Part shown: positions 14,910 through 24,172 of the stretch, in pieces
Layout of the letters: each line of letters begins with the position of its first letter
Numbering within the stretch: position 1 is the stretch's first letter
NCBI RefSeq assembly: GCF_018343715.1
Contig: NZ_JAGYPL010000001.1
Location: forward strand, 744,001 to 808,000
DNA: 64,000 nt
Reading direction: 5' to 3'
DNA from: Bacillus sp. FJAT-49711
Lineage (GTDB): Bacteria; Bacillota; Bacilli; Bacillales; Bacillaceae_C
Position numbers and translations under genes: made by a program
Notes under the pieces: model-generated
Told to the model about the DNA's origin: nothing
Databases searched by the model: none
What the model saw: only the letters and a program-made list of their open reading frames with translations

Positions 14910-16640
14910 ATGGGGAAAGTTCTTTTCTATTTAAAGCCGTATCGGCTTACGATGACAATCGCCTGGATGCTCATGTTAACAGAGCTGATCGTTGAACTAT
15001 GGCATCCGATGTTTATGGCAAAAATTATTGATGAAGGAATCCTTAAAGAAGATCTGAGTGTGGTAATGAAGTTGGGGGGTGTGATGGTAGGAATGTCATT
15101 GCTGAGTTTCTTAGCGGGCATCACAAATTCTTTTTTCTCCTCTTATGTTAGTCAAGGGTTTGGGTACAATCTTAGGGCTGCACTGTTTAAAAAAATTCAA
15201 TCGTTTTCATTCCATAACCTGGCAATCTTTCAGTCATCATCACTCATTACACGGCTAACAAATGATATTACTCAAGTTCAAAATACTGTTTTTATGAGTT
15301 TGAGAATCGCGCTGCGGGCACCGTTATTGATCATTGGCGGAGCTACTATGGCACTTTTTGTTAATGTGAAACTTGCTTTATTCTTAATATTCCCGATACC
15401 TATACTCGTTATATTATTAGTATGGATGATGAAGAAAAGCGGCAGATTGTTTCGATTTGTCCAAGAAAAATTAGATAAAGTAAATAATGTCATGCAAGAA
15501 AACCTTACTGGAATGCGTTTGATTAAAGCATTTATTAGAAAGAAATTTGAGGAAAAGCGTTTTGGAAATGCCAATGAACAATTGCGTGATCAAACTGTCA
15601 AAGCATTGCGCCTTGTTGAATTAATTGGCCCAATTCTTTTATTTGTTATGAATGTCGGAATTTTATTAATTCTTTGGTTTGGAGCAATTGAAGTTAATCA
15701 AAGTAAAGTCAATGTTGGCGAAGTAGTGGCTATCGTTAATTACGGTTTCCGTATTACGATGGCGCTTTCAATGCTTTCATGGATTATTATGGCTTTTTCA
15801 AGAGGAAAGGCATCTTCAGACCGGATTTCGGAAGTTCTTGTTACATCGGAAGATTTTGAGAATACAGCAAAAGGTTCAGTCGAACATATTGGCTTTGGCA
15901 AAGTAGAGTTTAATCATGTTAATTTCAAATATCCAGGGACTGATACGTATGTTTTATCAGATATTTCATTTATTGCTAAAGCGGGGGAAACAATTGCCAT
16001 CATGGGAGCTACTGGTTCAGGAAAATCTGCATTGTTTCAACTTGTCCCAAGATTATATGATGTAACGAGCGGTGAAATTGAAATAGATGGCATTAATATT
16101 AAAAATATGGATTTAACATCGCTGCGGAAACAAATTGGTTTTGTTCCACAAGAATCAATTTTATTTACAGGTTCTGTGAAGAACAATATTGGTTGGGGAA
16201 AAGAAGAAGCTACTATGGAAGATATCATTAAAAGCACAAAAGATGCACAAATTCATGAGACCATTCAAAAGCTGCCGGATATGTATGAAACGAAAATTGG
16301 CCAAAAAGGTGTTAACTTATCTGGTGGACAGAAGCAAAGAATATCAATTGCCCGCGCACTTATTAGAAAACCAAAACTACTCTTTTTAGACGACAGCACA
16401 AGTGCACTTGATTTAAAGACGGAAGCAAAATTATTGGCTTCTTTACGAAATTACGATTGTACTACATTTATCATTACCCAAAAGATCAGTACTGCGAGAA
16501 AGGCTGACCAAATATTGCTGCTTGATGATGGTAAGTTAATAGCAAGCGGCAAGCATGAAAGCTTAATAAAATCCTCTGCATTATATAGGGATATTTACAA
16601 ATCTCAATTTGCGAAGGAGGTGTTGGCGGATGTCCAATAA
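14910..16640 (+). CDS. yfiB: ABC exporter subunit with degenerate ATP site (YfiB-like)
   Basis: A 576-residue half-transporter: six membrane helices (about 15-300), then one ATPase domain with Walker A GATGSGKS and signature LSGGQKQR. Its Walker B ends LLFLDDSTSALD (Asp instead of the catalytic Glu) and the switch histidine is replaced by Gln in IITQKIS. These are the usual changes in the non-catalytic partner of heterodimeric exporters such as TM287/288 or BmrCD. It overlaps the next gene by 11 bases, and together they form one pump. B. subtilis YfiBC is the closest pair I recall; the substrate is unknown. ATG 14910 with GGGGGT upstream is preferred to an earlier ATG at 14823. Confidence 0.82.
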   Translation: MGKVLFYLKPYRLTMTIAWMLMLTELIVELWHPMFMAKIIDEGILKEDLSVVMKLGGVMVGMSLLSFLAGITNSFFSSYVSQGFGYNLRAALFKKIQSFSFHNLAIFQSSSLITRLTNDITQVQNTVFMSLRIALRAPLLIIGGATMALFVNVKLALFLIFPIPILVILLVWMMKKSGRLFRFVQEKLDKVNNVMQENLTGMRLIKAFIRKKFEEKRFGNANEQLRDQTVKALRLVELIGPILLFVMNVGILLILWFGAIEVNQSKVNVGEVVAIVNYGFRITMALSMLSWIIMAFSRGKASSDRISEVLVTSEDFENTAKGSVEHIGFGKVEFNHVNFKYPGTDTYVLSDISFIAKAGETIAIMGATGSGKSALFQLVPRLYDVTSGEIEIDGINIKNMDLTSLRKQIGFVPQESILFTGSVKNNIGWGKEEATMEDIIKSTKDAQIHETIQKLPDMYETKIGQKGVNLSGGQKQRISIARALIRKPKLLFLDDSTSALDLKTEAKLLASLRNYDCTTFIITQKISTARKADQILLLDDGKLIASGKHESLIKSSALYRDIYKSQFAKEVLADVQ

Positions 16641-18399
16641 GAAACAAATAGGAAAAGTAAGAAATTGGAAGTCGACGTTAATAAGAATTTGGAAGTATTT
16701 GGACTTTTATAGAAGCCAGCTGTTCCTCGTATTGTTTATGGTGCTTTTAAGCTCCGGTTTAGGATTACTAGGACCTTATTTAATTGGTAGAACGGTAGAT
16801 GAATATATTGCAAAACATAGTGGGAATACACTTGTCCTTGTTCTTATTATAATTGCCGCCGTCTATTTTTGCTTCTCTCTATCAAGTTTTCTACAAAACT
16901 ATTGGATGATCGGAATTGGTCAAAAAACTGTTTTTTCAATGAGAAGTCAATTATTTAGTCAGCTCCATCGTCTGCCAATTAAATTTTTTGATAAAAGACA
17001 GCATGGAGAATTAATGAGTAGATTGACGAATGATATAGATAATGTGAGTCAAACATTAAATAGTTCCGTCATTCAAGTATTTTCTAGTGTTTTAACCCTT
17101 GTTGGAACCGTTACAGTAATGCTCGTACTTAGCCCTTTACTAACACTTATCACGATGACCATCATCCCGCTCATGTTTTATGGAATGAAATGGATAACAA
17201 ATCGTACGGGTAAATTATTTAAGGAACAGCAAAAATATTTAGGGGATCTGAATGGATTTATCCAAGAAACAATCTCTGGACAAACGATCGTCAAAACATT
17301 TTCTCAAGAACAAAAGATGATCGATGAATTTATGGAAAAAAATGAAAGACTGAGAAAAGCAGGTTATTGGGCCCAGACATATTCTGGTTTTATTCCAAAA
17401 CTTATGAACGTGTTAAATAACTTAAGTTTTGCCATTATTGCAGGAGCTGGAGGGTGGTTAGCTGTCACTGGGCATATTACAATCGGGACCATTATCGTAT
17501 TCACGGAATACTCGCGTCAGTTTACGCGTCCTTTAAATGATTTAGCCAACCAATTTAACACGCTATTATCGGCAATTGCAGGAGCAGAGAGGGTCTTTGA
17601 AATATTGGATGAAGATGAAGAGAAGGACCGTGCAGCTAGTGTGACTTTGAAAAATGTGGATGGAGAAGTTGAATTTAGAAATGTTTCCTTTTCCTATGGT
17701 GAAGAAGATCAAACAATAAAAAATGTTAGCTTCCTTGCAAAGCCAGGTGAAACAATTGCACTTGTTGGGCCGACTGGGGCAGGAAAAACAACCATCATTA
17801 ATTTGCTCGCGCGTTTTTACGAACCAACTGAAGGTGAAATTTTAATCGATGGCCATAATGCGCAAAGCATAAAGCGAAATAATCTTCGAAGTAAAATGGG
17901 TTTCGTTCTTCAAGATTCTTATTTATTCCAAGGAACGATTCGTGAAAATATTCGTTATGGAAAATTAGATGCATCTGATATTGAAGTGGAAAAGGCAGCA
18001 AAAATGGCGAATGCTCATTCATTCATTATGAAGCTTCCAAATCAATACGACACTGTTTTGAAGCAGGATGGAAGTGGTATAAGCCAAGGCCAGCGCCAGC
18101 TTTTATCCATTGCAAGAGCGATGCTATCAAATCCTTCGCTGCTCATTCTTGATGAAGCAACAAGTAATATTGATACAATTACAGAAATGAAGATCCAGGA
18201 AGCCTTGTATCGATTAATGAAAGGACGAACGAGTGTGGTTATTGCTCATCGGTTAAACACAATTCAAAATGCAGACCAAATACTTGTTTTAGATAATGGT
18301 CAATTGCTCGAAAGCGGGAATCACGAATCATTATTGAAAAATAGAGGATTTTATTATAGCTTGTTCAACAGCCAATTGAAGCAGGAGGTTGGATCTTAA
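16630..18399 (+). CDS. yfiC: ABC exporter subunit with consensus ATP site (YfiC-like)
   Basis: A 589-residue partner of the preceding gene, with six membrane helices (about 25-330) and a full ATPase: Walker A GPTGAGKT, Walker B LLILDEATSNID with the catalytic Glu, and switch His in VIAHRL. The signature reads ISQGQRQ instead of LSGGQ; that loop completes the partner's degenerate site, in keeping with an asymmetric heterodimer. The start at ATG 16630 lies behind AAGGAGG at 16614-16620, inside the end of the upstream gene, so translation is probably coupled. Export of drugs or lipophilic compounds is inferred from family only. Confidence 0.82.
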   Translation: MSNKKQIGKVRNWKSTLIRIWKYLDFYRSQLFLVLFMVLLSSGLGLLGPYLIGRTVDEYIAKHSGNTLVLVLIIIAAVYFCFSLSSFLQNYWMIGIGQKTVFSMRSQLFSQLHRLPIKFFDKRQHGELMSRLTNDIDNVSQTLNSSVIQVFSSVLTLVGTVTVMLVLSPLLTLITMTIIPLMFYGMKWITNRTGKLFKEQQKYLGDLNGFIQETISGQTIVKTFSQEQKMIDEFMEKNERLRKAGYWAQTYSGFIPKLMNVLNNLSFAIIAGAGGWLAVTGHITIGTIIVFTEYSRQFTRPLNDLANQFNTLLSAIAGAERVFEILDEDEEKDRAASVTLKNVDGEVEFRNVSFSYGEEDQTIKNVSFLAKPGETIALVGPTGAGKTTIINLLARFYEPTEGEILIDGHNAQSIKRNNLRSKMGFVLQDSYLFQGTIRENIRYGKLDASDIEVEKAAKMANAHSFIMKLPNQYDTVLKQDGSGISQGQRQLLSIARAMLSNPSLLILDEATSNIDTITEMKIQEALYRLMKGRTSVVIAHRLNTIQNADQILVLDNGQLLESGNHESLLKNRGFYYSLFNSQLKQEVGS

Positions 18400-18402
18400 T
18401 AA

Positions 18403-18735
18403 ACAAAAGCGCAAGGCGCCCGAAGTTGAAGGAAGGCTAAAAGTGCGAAACGTCCTGTTGCAGGCTCAGACAGCGACGACTTTTCGCTTCTCGCCTGCAC
18501 TAGTAGTACATCCGTGGACGTCGGAACGCCTTCCTAATCACATTCTGTGGGCCGCCGACTAGTAAATGTTCTGAGACAAAAAAGTCGTGTTTTAGACTTT
18601 TATTGCCGCTGGTTTATGACCTCGAGGGGCTGGCGCCAGCAGCTGTAAAAGGCGAGCTGAAGTTTTCTAATCTTAGGAAGAAACCGAAAGTTTGCTAGGC
18701 GCTGGGGCTAGACGGAAGCTGCCTCCTAGAAGTTT
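18403..18735. repeat. Dispersed intergenic repeat, copy 2 (reverse orientation)
   Basis: It begins AAAAGCGCAAGGCGCC at 18404, the reverse complement of the repeat's AGGCGCTTGCGCTTT end, and finishes near 18692-18720 with GCTAGGCGCTGGGGCTAGAC, the reverse of its CAGC-GCCT start. The base composition is much GC-richer than the neighbours. No gene is supported inside. Confidence 0.55.
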
Positions 18736-18775
18736 ATCCATAGTGTCAGATGATAAAGACTGACCTAAACAAAAA

Positions 18776-18818
18776 AAATCCCGGCATTTCATTTTATGTG
18801 AATGCCGGGATTTTTTTA
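18776..18818. terminator. Bidirectional terminator
   Basis: AAATCCCGGCATT (from 18777) pairs with AATGCCGGGATTT (from 18801), flanked by A and T runs. It separates the convergent ABC exporter operon and the transglutaminase gene. Confidence 0.85.
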
Positions 18819-20516
18819 TTAATACTCCACGTTTTCTCTAATATGTGTTTTATTAAAGTTAGACTTGTCCGGATCAAAATATTTATCAGTATATTTCGCT
18901 ACAAAGCGATCGCCTTCAAGATAGCCTGAACCCCACGTTGGATCCATAATTAGCCACTTTCCATCTACATATGCTTCAATCCAAGCATGATTTTCTTTTG
19001 ATGCACCTGTTCCGGCATCGCCAGATACGAATCTAGCTTCAATGTTACTGGCCCTTAACAGTGCGACAGTTAGGTATACGTAATCTTGGCAAACACCTTT
19101 TTTATTGGACAGTGTTTTAAGAGCATTATCATCCCATTCAAATTCACTATTATTATATTTTTCTACATCATAGGAAATATTTTTTGCTACATAATCATAA
19201 ATTGCTTTTGCTATTTGTCTATCACCTTTAGCATTCTTTGTAATTTCATGGGCAAGGGCTACGATTTCTGGTGCTTCTGATTGGATGCCTCTTGACGGAA
19301 GCAAATCTCGATTATCTCCTACCGCAATATTAGTAACTGTTAAGGCAGCAATGGAAGAAAAACTAAAGTACGATTTATTTTCAGGATTTAATTCAGGAAC
19401 ATTTATCGTAATTTCATATTCACCTGGACCAAATCGTAAATAAATAGATTCGTCAAAATGATAATTCTGAATCGGTATAACATCCAAAGCCTCATTCTGA
19501 CCTTTTTTTGATTTAATATATAAATGTGTTAGTTTATCTGCGTTTATAGCACTAGGATCAACAGATCCCTTAATCGGCATTAATAAATCAATCTCATACC
19601 CACCGTATTTTGGAGTGTCCAGTACAATCCCTTTTTCTTCATAACCACGGTGATATTCAATCGGTTTCATTTGTTTCGATGATGTATTTTTAACTTTAAA
19701 GGTACTGCCATATTGATAGCGATTCTCCAAGTTCTTGTCTGGTAACAGAACGTGGACATCATGAATTCCTTCTCCGAAGAAGAGAGGAAGTTCAAACGAA
19801 AAACTTCCATTACTGACGGGAATAATATGCTGCCATGTATCCGTTTCCTTCTCTACTTGAAGCATAACTGAACTTTCTGTCACTTTACCCGATACATTCA
19901 CATTTTCGCTTTCTTCAACTAGCCCTGATACGGGTTCGTTAATATGTAGCCCTGCATCTAATCCATAAGGGGTATATGTGATGTCGCGAATCATTTCTGA
20001 ATTGGTATTTATCACTTCAAATGCTGCAAATTCGGAATAATAATTTTCTTTCTCTGTACTAGGCAAAAGAATCTGTACTGAATATTTTCCTTCTCCATTA
20101 AAAAAATGAATTAATTGCGAGTAATCACCATTTTTTATCGGTGTATAATATTCAAATGATTCATTTTCGTCTATATGGTTCATTTTAATCCAGACATAAT
20201 TTCCTTTTAACAGTTTAAAGTCCCTAATGTTTCCTGAAATTGTAAGTTCTTTGTCAACATCCAATAATTCATAAAGTGGTTCAGCTAGAGAAGCACCCAC
20301 CACATCAGCATAGCTTGTAAGTTTAATTCGTTTACGTTCAATGTCTTTATTTTTTTTATCTGCTAAACTAGTATACTTGCTAACTGAGTCTTGTTTATTA
20401 TGAATACGTTCATCTTTTTTTTGATCCTTAGGCAGAACAGAAGTTTCATTACTGCATGCAGTACCTATTAAAAGTGACAGAAAAAGGATCGTAATAAGTC
20501 GTTTCCAATTTTTCAA
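18819..20516 (-). CDS. Transglutaminase-like lipoprotein
   Basis: A 565-residue exported lipoprotein. The signal sequence ends in lipobox IGTAC with Cys21. Residues about 65-385 hold three or four related beta-rich segments of about 100 residues, each with phrases such as 'LFxGEGxxxVxVLLP'. The C-terminal 150 residues form a transglutaminase core: catalytic Cys in KGVCQDYVY (about 475), His in ENHAWIEAYV (about 510) and Asp in MDPTWGSG (about 523). Such proteins may crosslink or cleave amide bonds in the envelope. The start is TTG behind AGGAGA. It is a single gene divergent from the glyoxalase-like gene. The substrate is unknown. Confidence 0.83.
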   Translation of the reverse strand: MKNWKRLITILFLSLLIGTACSNETSVLPKDQKKDERIHNKQDSVSKYTSLADKKNKDIERKRIKLTSYADVVGASLAEPLYELLDVDKELTISGNIRDFKLLKGNYVWIKMNHIDENESFEYYTPIKNGDYSQLIHFFNGEGKYSVQILLPSTEKENYYSEFAAFEVINTNSEMIRDITYTPYGLDAGLHINEPVSGLVEESENVNVSGKVTESSVMLQVEKETDTWQHIIPVSNGSFSFELPLFFGEGIHDVHVLLPDKNLENRYQYGSTFKVKNTSSKQMKPIEYHRGYEEKGIVLDTPKYGGYEIDLLMPIKGSVDPSAINADKLTHLYIKSKKGQNEALDVIPIQNYHFDESIYLRFGPGEYEITINVPELNPENKSYFSFSSIAALTVTNIAVGDNRDLLPSRGIQSEAPEIVALAHEITKNAKGDRQIAKAIYDYVAKNISYDVEKYNNSEFEWDDNALKTLSNKKGVCQDYVYLTVALLRASNIEARFVSGDAGTGASKENHAWIEAYVDGKWLIMDPTWGSGYLEGDRFVAKYTDKYFDPDKSNFNKTHIRENVEY

Positions 20517-20670
20517 AAATGAATTCTCCTTTCAGATGAACTTGCTTTATATATACCATAATAACTATGTATGAGACAATTTAATACTTATAAAAATGAA
20601 GACTTATTTCACTCGTAAAATATCTATATTTATTCTATGATTGACATAGATGATTAGAGGAGGATGAAAA

Positions 20671-21054
20671 ATGAATTCAAGTCATAACTTAATGTATAGC
20701 TCAATACCGATATTAAGAATATACGATGAGGAAAAAGCAAAGGAATTTTACTTAGATTTTTTAGAGTTTAAGATAGATTGGACGCATCGCTTTGATGAAA
20801 ATGCACCTTTATACATGCAAATATCATCCGATCAATGTATCATTCATCTATCAGAACACTATGGAGATGCGGCACCAGGCTCCTCTATTCGAATAAAAGT
20901 GGGTAATATTAAGCGCCTGCATGAAAAACTTATTTCGAAGAATTATAAGTTTGCTCGTCCGGGAGTTGAAGAAACGCCTTGGAATACCCTTGAAATTAAA
21001 GTGGGTGACCCTTTTTATAATCGAATCGTTTTTTACGAGGATAAATCGAATTAA
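20671..21054 (+). CDS. Glyoxalase/bleomycin-resistance superfamily protein
   Basis: A 127-residue single-domain VOC-fold protein. The opening SSIPILRIYDEEKAKEFYLDFLEF is the typical first beta-alpha unit. The arrangement with IHLSEHYGDAAPG in the middle and RIVFYE at the end resembles the bleomycin-binding (ShBle-like) branch rather than metal-dependent glyoxalase I, which has His and Glu ligands in fixed positions. Antibiotic sequestration is possible but not shown. The start ATG 20671 follows GAGGAGG. The gene stands alone and a repeat element follows it. Confidence 0.72.
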   Translation: MNSSHNLMYSSIPILRIYDEEKAKEFYLDFLEFKIDWTHRFDENAPLYMQISSDQCIIHLSEHYGDAAPGSSIRIKVGNIKRLHEKLISKNYKFARPGVEETPWNTLEIKVGDPFYNRIVFYEDKSN

Positions 21055-21120
21055 AACTAAGTCACTATTGATGAAATTGTCAATCAACTTTATAATTGTG
21101 TTTATTAGCTTTTTTGTTTT

Positions 21121-21352
21121 CCAGCTATAGCGTCTATCGATTAGTAAACGATTTCCTTCTTTATACGATAAGTGAACAACAATCTCACCTTGAAAGGCAT
21201 CTTCCGCTTTCAGTTGTATATCGCGTTTCCTTTATCAGGTTAAAAGCCGAAAGAAGAATACGAACTAAATACAGCAAGGTCTTGTGGCAGCGTTGACATA
21301 TCCACAGTTTTTATGCCTGTGCGTCGATGAGTGAGGCGCTTGCGCTTTATTA
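21121..21352. repeat. Dispersed intergenic repeat, copy 3
   Basis: It runs from CAGCTATAGCGTCTATCGAT (21122-21141) to GATGAGTGAGGCGCTTGCGC (near 21325-21344). The ends are shared with the copies at 13349 and 18403 while the middle is not. It occupies nearly the whole gap before metA; no S-box riboswitch pattern was seen there. Confidence 0.55.
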
Positions 21353-21369
21353 GCGAGGGGGGAGTTAAA

Positions 21370-22275
21370 GTGCCGATAAATATACCATTAAAAATGCCGG
21401 CAAGAGAAATATTAGAAAAAGAGAAAATCTTTGTCATGGACGAAGAACGAGCTACAACTCAAGACATTCGTCCTTTGAATATCTTGATATTAAATTTAAT
21501 GCCCGAAAAACAAAAGACAGAGGTTCAATTATTACGTCTTCTTGGCAATTCGCCATTACAAGTGAATATTTCATTTCTTCATATGGAGACACATCAATCA
21601 AAGACGGTCAGCAAGTCTCACCTGGACCAATTTTATACAACATTTTCTGCTATAAAAACCAAGTATTTTGATGGGATGATTATTACTGGTGCACCAATTG
21701 AACATTTACCTTTTGATGAAGTAACGTATTGGGAAGAGCTAAAACAAATAATGGACTGGACAAAAGAGCATGTCACTTCAACGATGCATATTTGTTGGGG
21801 GGCCCAAGCAGCTTTATTTTATCATTATGATATTAATAAATATGAGCTATCCGAAAAATGTTCCGGAATATATCAGCACAGGATTACCGATCCTACTGTA
21901 AAGTTATTCAGGGGATTTGATGATGTGTTTTTTGCTCCGCATTCACGAAATACGAGTGTGCAAAGCGAAGAAATTAAAGCTCATCCAGAATTATTGCTTC
22001 TATCAAATGGCGAAGCAGGTCCATTCATCATCCTTTCAAAAGATGAAAAGAATCTTATGATAACCGGCCATCTGGAATATGATACGACAACCTTGGCTGA
22101 TGAGTATAAGCGCGATCTAAATAAAGGGATTGGTATTAATCCCCCAGAAAATTATTTTCCAAACGATGATCATACAAAACAACCACTTAATACGTGGCGA
22201 TCTCATAGCCATTTATTATTTTCTAATTGGCTTAATTATTATGTTTATCAAGAAACACCATTTGAATGGAGCTAA
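21370..22275 (+). CDS. metA: Homoserine O-acetyltransferase (MetA family)
   Basis: A 301-residue enzyme of the glutamine-amidotransferase-like MetA family, activating homoserine for methionine synthesis. The nucleophile Cys142 is in HICWGAQAA. Residue 111, which controls acyl-CoA choice in this family, is Glu (GAPIE), the acetyl-CoA type known from B. cereus; the E. coli succinyl-CoA enzyme has Gly there. The call is therefore acetyltransferase despite the usual family name of succinyltransferase. GTG 21370 is the start: GAGGGGGGAG precedes it and the product begins [14 protein letters not shown] as in orthologues. It is monocistronic. Confidence 0.92.
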   Translation: MPINIPLKMPAREILEKEKIFVMDEERATTQDIRPLNILILNLMPEKQKTEVQLLRLLGNSPLQVNISFLHMETHQSKTVSKSHLDQFYTTFSAIKTKYFDGMIITGAPIEHLPFDEVTYWEELKQIMDWTKEHVTSTMHICWGAQAALFYHYDINKYELSEKCSGIYQHRITDPTVKLFRGFDDVFFAPHSRNTSVQSEEIKAHPELLLLSNGEAGPFIILSKDEKNLMITGHLEYDTTTLADEYKRDLNKGIGINPPENYFPNDDHTKQPLNTWRSHSHLLFSNWLNYYVYQETPFEWS

Positions 22276-22313
22276 AAAAACTTATGGACCAAATCGGCCC
22301 ATAAGTTTTTTAT
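22276..22313 (+). terminator. Rho-independent terminator after metA
   Basis: AAAACTTATGG (22277-22287) pairs with CCATAAGTTTT (from 22299), then T-rich sequence. Confidence 0.85.
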
Positions 22314-22338
22314 ATAGATAGTTGAAGGAGGCAGACTT

Positions 22339-23337
22339 GTGAAAGTAGATAATAGTACGATTCATACGGCTAGTTTATTGGAATTTATCAATCATTCTTT
22401 TAAAATTGAAAGAGGAATAACGATAGATTTTATTCCAAAAGGAGAGGAAGGATATTGCTACACTCTTCAAACTGAAATGGAAAAAACATATTTTGTAAAA
22501 GCTATTAAAACAGAAAGAGATTTGTTCCCAGCTTTATCAGCGATACATACTTTGTATAATCACGATAAAAAAGCGTATTTGCTCCCGCCCATTCCAACAA
22601 AAAATGGTGATGTCGTAGTTTATTTTGGTCCGTACCAAATATCAATTTTTCCATTTATTCAAGGAGTATCTATATATGAAGGGAGTCTTACCTTGTTAGA
22701 CACAGAACAAATTGCTTCAATGATGGCCGATTTACATCAATATGATAAAAATCGCTTCGAGGGGCTTCCATGTGAACAATTTGACAATCCTTTTGAGAAA
22801 GATATATTTAAAATTTTACATACAGGGAAAGCTGATACTTTTTATCGACGCAGGGCAAAGGATTTATTTGTTCAAGAACAAGAGGATATACTTACAACCT
22901 TGAACAAGATGAAGAAAATGCAAACTGAGCTACAAGCCTTGCCATTAAGCTTCAGTATTACGCACGGAGATCCAAATTACGCCAATATTATGCGAGATTT
23001 GAAAGGAAATCTTCACTTAATTGATTTTGGTGAATTAGCATATGGTCCGATAGAAAGAGATATTATGGCATTTACCGGAAACGAATTTTTCCATTCATTT
23101 TTATTTGAATATTATAAATTTCATCCGTATGCAAAACTACATGTAGAAGTATTTGAATTTTATTTATATCGTTGGGCTCTCCAAGAAATAGCTGATTTTG
23201 GTTCGCAAATTTTCTTTGGATCGACAGGAAATGAAGAAAATGAACACGCTTGGGAAGAATTGCAGCCTTATTTGCCCATCCCACACAAAGACATAGCTAA
23301 AGTTCTTAATGATATTAAAGAGGAGTTGAATAAATGA
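22339..23337 (+). CDS. Aminoglycoside phosphotransferase (APH) family kinase
   Basis: A 332-residue protein-kinase-like small-molecule kinase. A lysine in YFVKAI in the N lobe fits ATP binding; the catalytic loop is ITHGDPNYANIM near residue 216 and the metal-binding segment LIDFGE follows. In Bacillaceae most chromosomal members of this family act on sugars, choline, homoserine or similar alcohols, so resistance should not be assumed. GTG 22339 follows AAGGAGG. The gene overlaps the next one by four bases (ATGA) and begins a five-gene plus-strand run to 26790. Confidence 0.83.
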   Translation: MKVDNSTIHTASLLEFINHSFKIERGITIDFIPKGEEGYCYTLQTEMEKTYFVKAIKTERDLFPALSAIHTLYNHDKKAYLLPPIPTKNGDVVVYFGPYQISIFPFIQGVSIYEGSLTLLDTEQIASMMADLHQYDKNRFEGLPCEQFDNPFEKDIFKILHTGKADTFYRRRAKDLFVQEQEDILTTLNKMKKMQTELQALPLSFSITHGDPNYANIMRDLKGNLHLIDFGELAYGPIERDIMAFTGNEFFHSFLFEYYKFHPYAKLHVEVFEFYLYRWALQEIADFGSQIFFGSTGNEENEHAWEELQPYLPIPHKDIAKVLNDIKEELNK

Positions 23338-24158
23338 TAACATTGAGGAAGTATGATGATCACGAAAAGTTTAGGTCAGACGTATTGTCGCATCTCGAAA
23401 AAAATGAAGTTGAAAATAATCTTCCTATTGGTGTTCTTAACTCTTTAACCGCAGAATCAACTATATACCTAATGGCTACAATTACAAAAGAAGATGAATT
23501 ATTAGTAGTATTATTGCAAACTCACCCACAGCAAATTATTATTTCGAAGCCACCACGATTTTCTGATAAAGAGATTTCAGAGATTGCAAAGCTATTAAGT
23601 GAACAAATAAATGGGATTCCGGGATTGATTGGTGAAAGAAATTTCACTGAAAAACTAGCCAATTATATTAATCCACAGTACTACGTTCAAATGAATCAAA
23701 GAATTTATAAATTAACTGAAATTAAAAAGGAACCAGCTTCAAACGGAAAACTACGACTTGTAAATATGGTTGATCTTCCTGTTGTGAAAAATTGGGTATT
23801 TATGTTTTGCGACGAAATAGGTGAGAGTATAAATTGGGAGGAATCTGAAGAAAAAGCACTTGCTTTTATTAAAAGTGAAAGAATATACGCTTGGGAGATT
23901 AATAGAAAGCTTGTAGCAATGGCTAGCATAAGTCGACCGACAAGAAGTAATATTTGTATAAGTTTAGTCTTTACACCGATAGAAAATCGAAAAAAAGGCT
24001 ATGCTTCAAGCTGTGTTTCTGCCCTTTCTAGTTTAATGTTAGAAAAAGGCTATAAAACAACGAGTTTATATACAGACTTGGATAATCCAACATCCAACAA
24101 AATCTATATGGAAATCGGCTATGAACCGATCATGGATTCAATTTTATACCGGAAATAG
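23334..24158 (+). CDS. GNAT family N-acetyltransferase (two-domain)
   Basis: A 274-residue protein. The C-terminal half (from about residue 145) is a GNAT domain, with the acetyl-CoA loop in VFTPIENRKKGYASSCVSAL and a terminal NKIYMEIGYEP block. The N-terminal half is a diverged domain of similar size, as in other Bacillus acetyltransferases of about 270 residues. The substrate is unknown. It is translationally coupled to the upstream kinase gene through an ATGA overlap, so the two may act on the same compound. Confidence 0.8.
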   Translation: MITLRKYDDHEKFRSDVLSHLEKNEVENNLPIGVLNSLTAESTIYLMATITKEDELLVVLLQTHPQQIIISKPPRFSDKEISEIAKLLSEQINGIPGLIGERNFTEKLANYINPQYYVQMNQRIYKLTEIKKEPASNGKLRLVNMVDLPVVKNWVFMFCDEIGESINWEESEEKALAFIKSERIYAWEINRKLVAMASISRPTRSNICISLVFTPIENRKKGYASSCVSALSSLMLEKGYKTTSLYTDLDNPTSNKIYMEIGYEPIMDSILYRK

Positions 24159-24172
24159 AGGGGAATAACTAG

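Noticed and set aside
21055-21369. S-box (SAM) riboswitch upstream of metA
   Set aside because: No conserved S-box core or terminator/antiterminator pair is visible; the gap is filled by a repeat.
22339-23337. Antibiotic resistance by the APH-family gene
   Set aside because: The family is broad, the neighbours are metabolic, and nothing ties it to aminoglycosides. The same holds for the gene at 33463.
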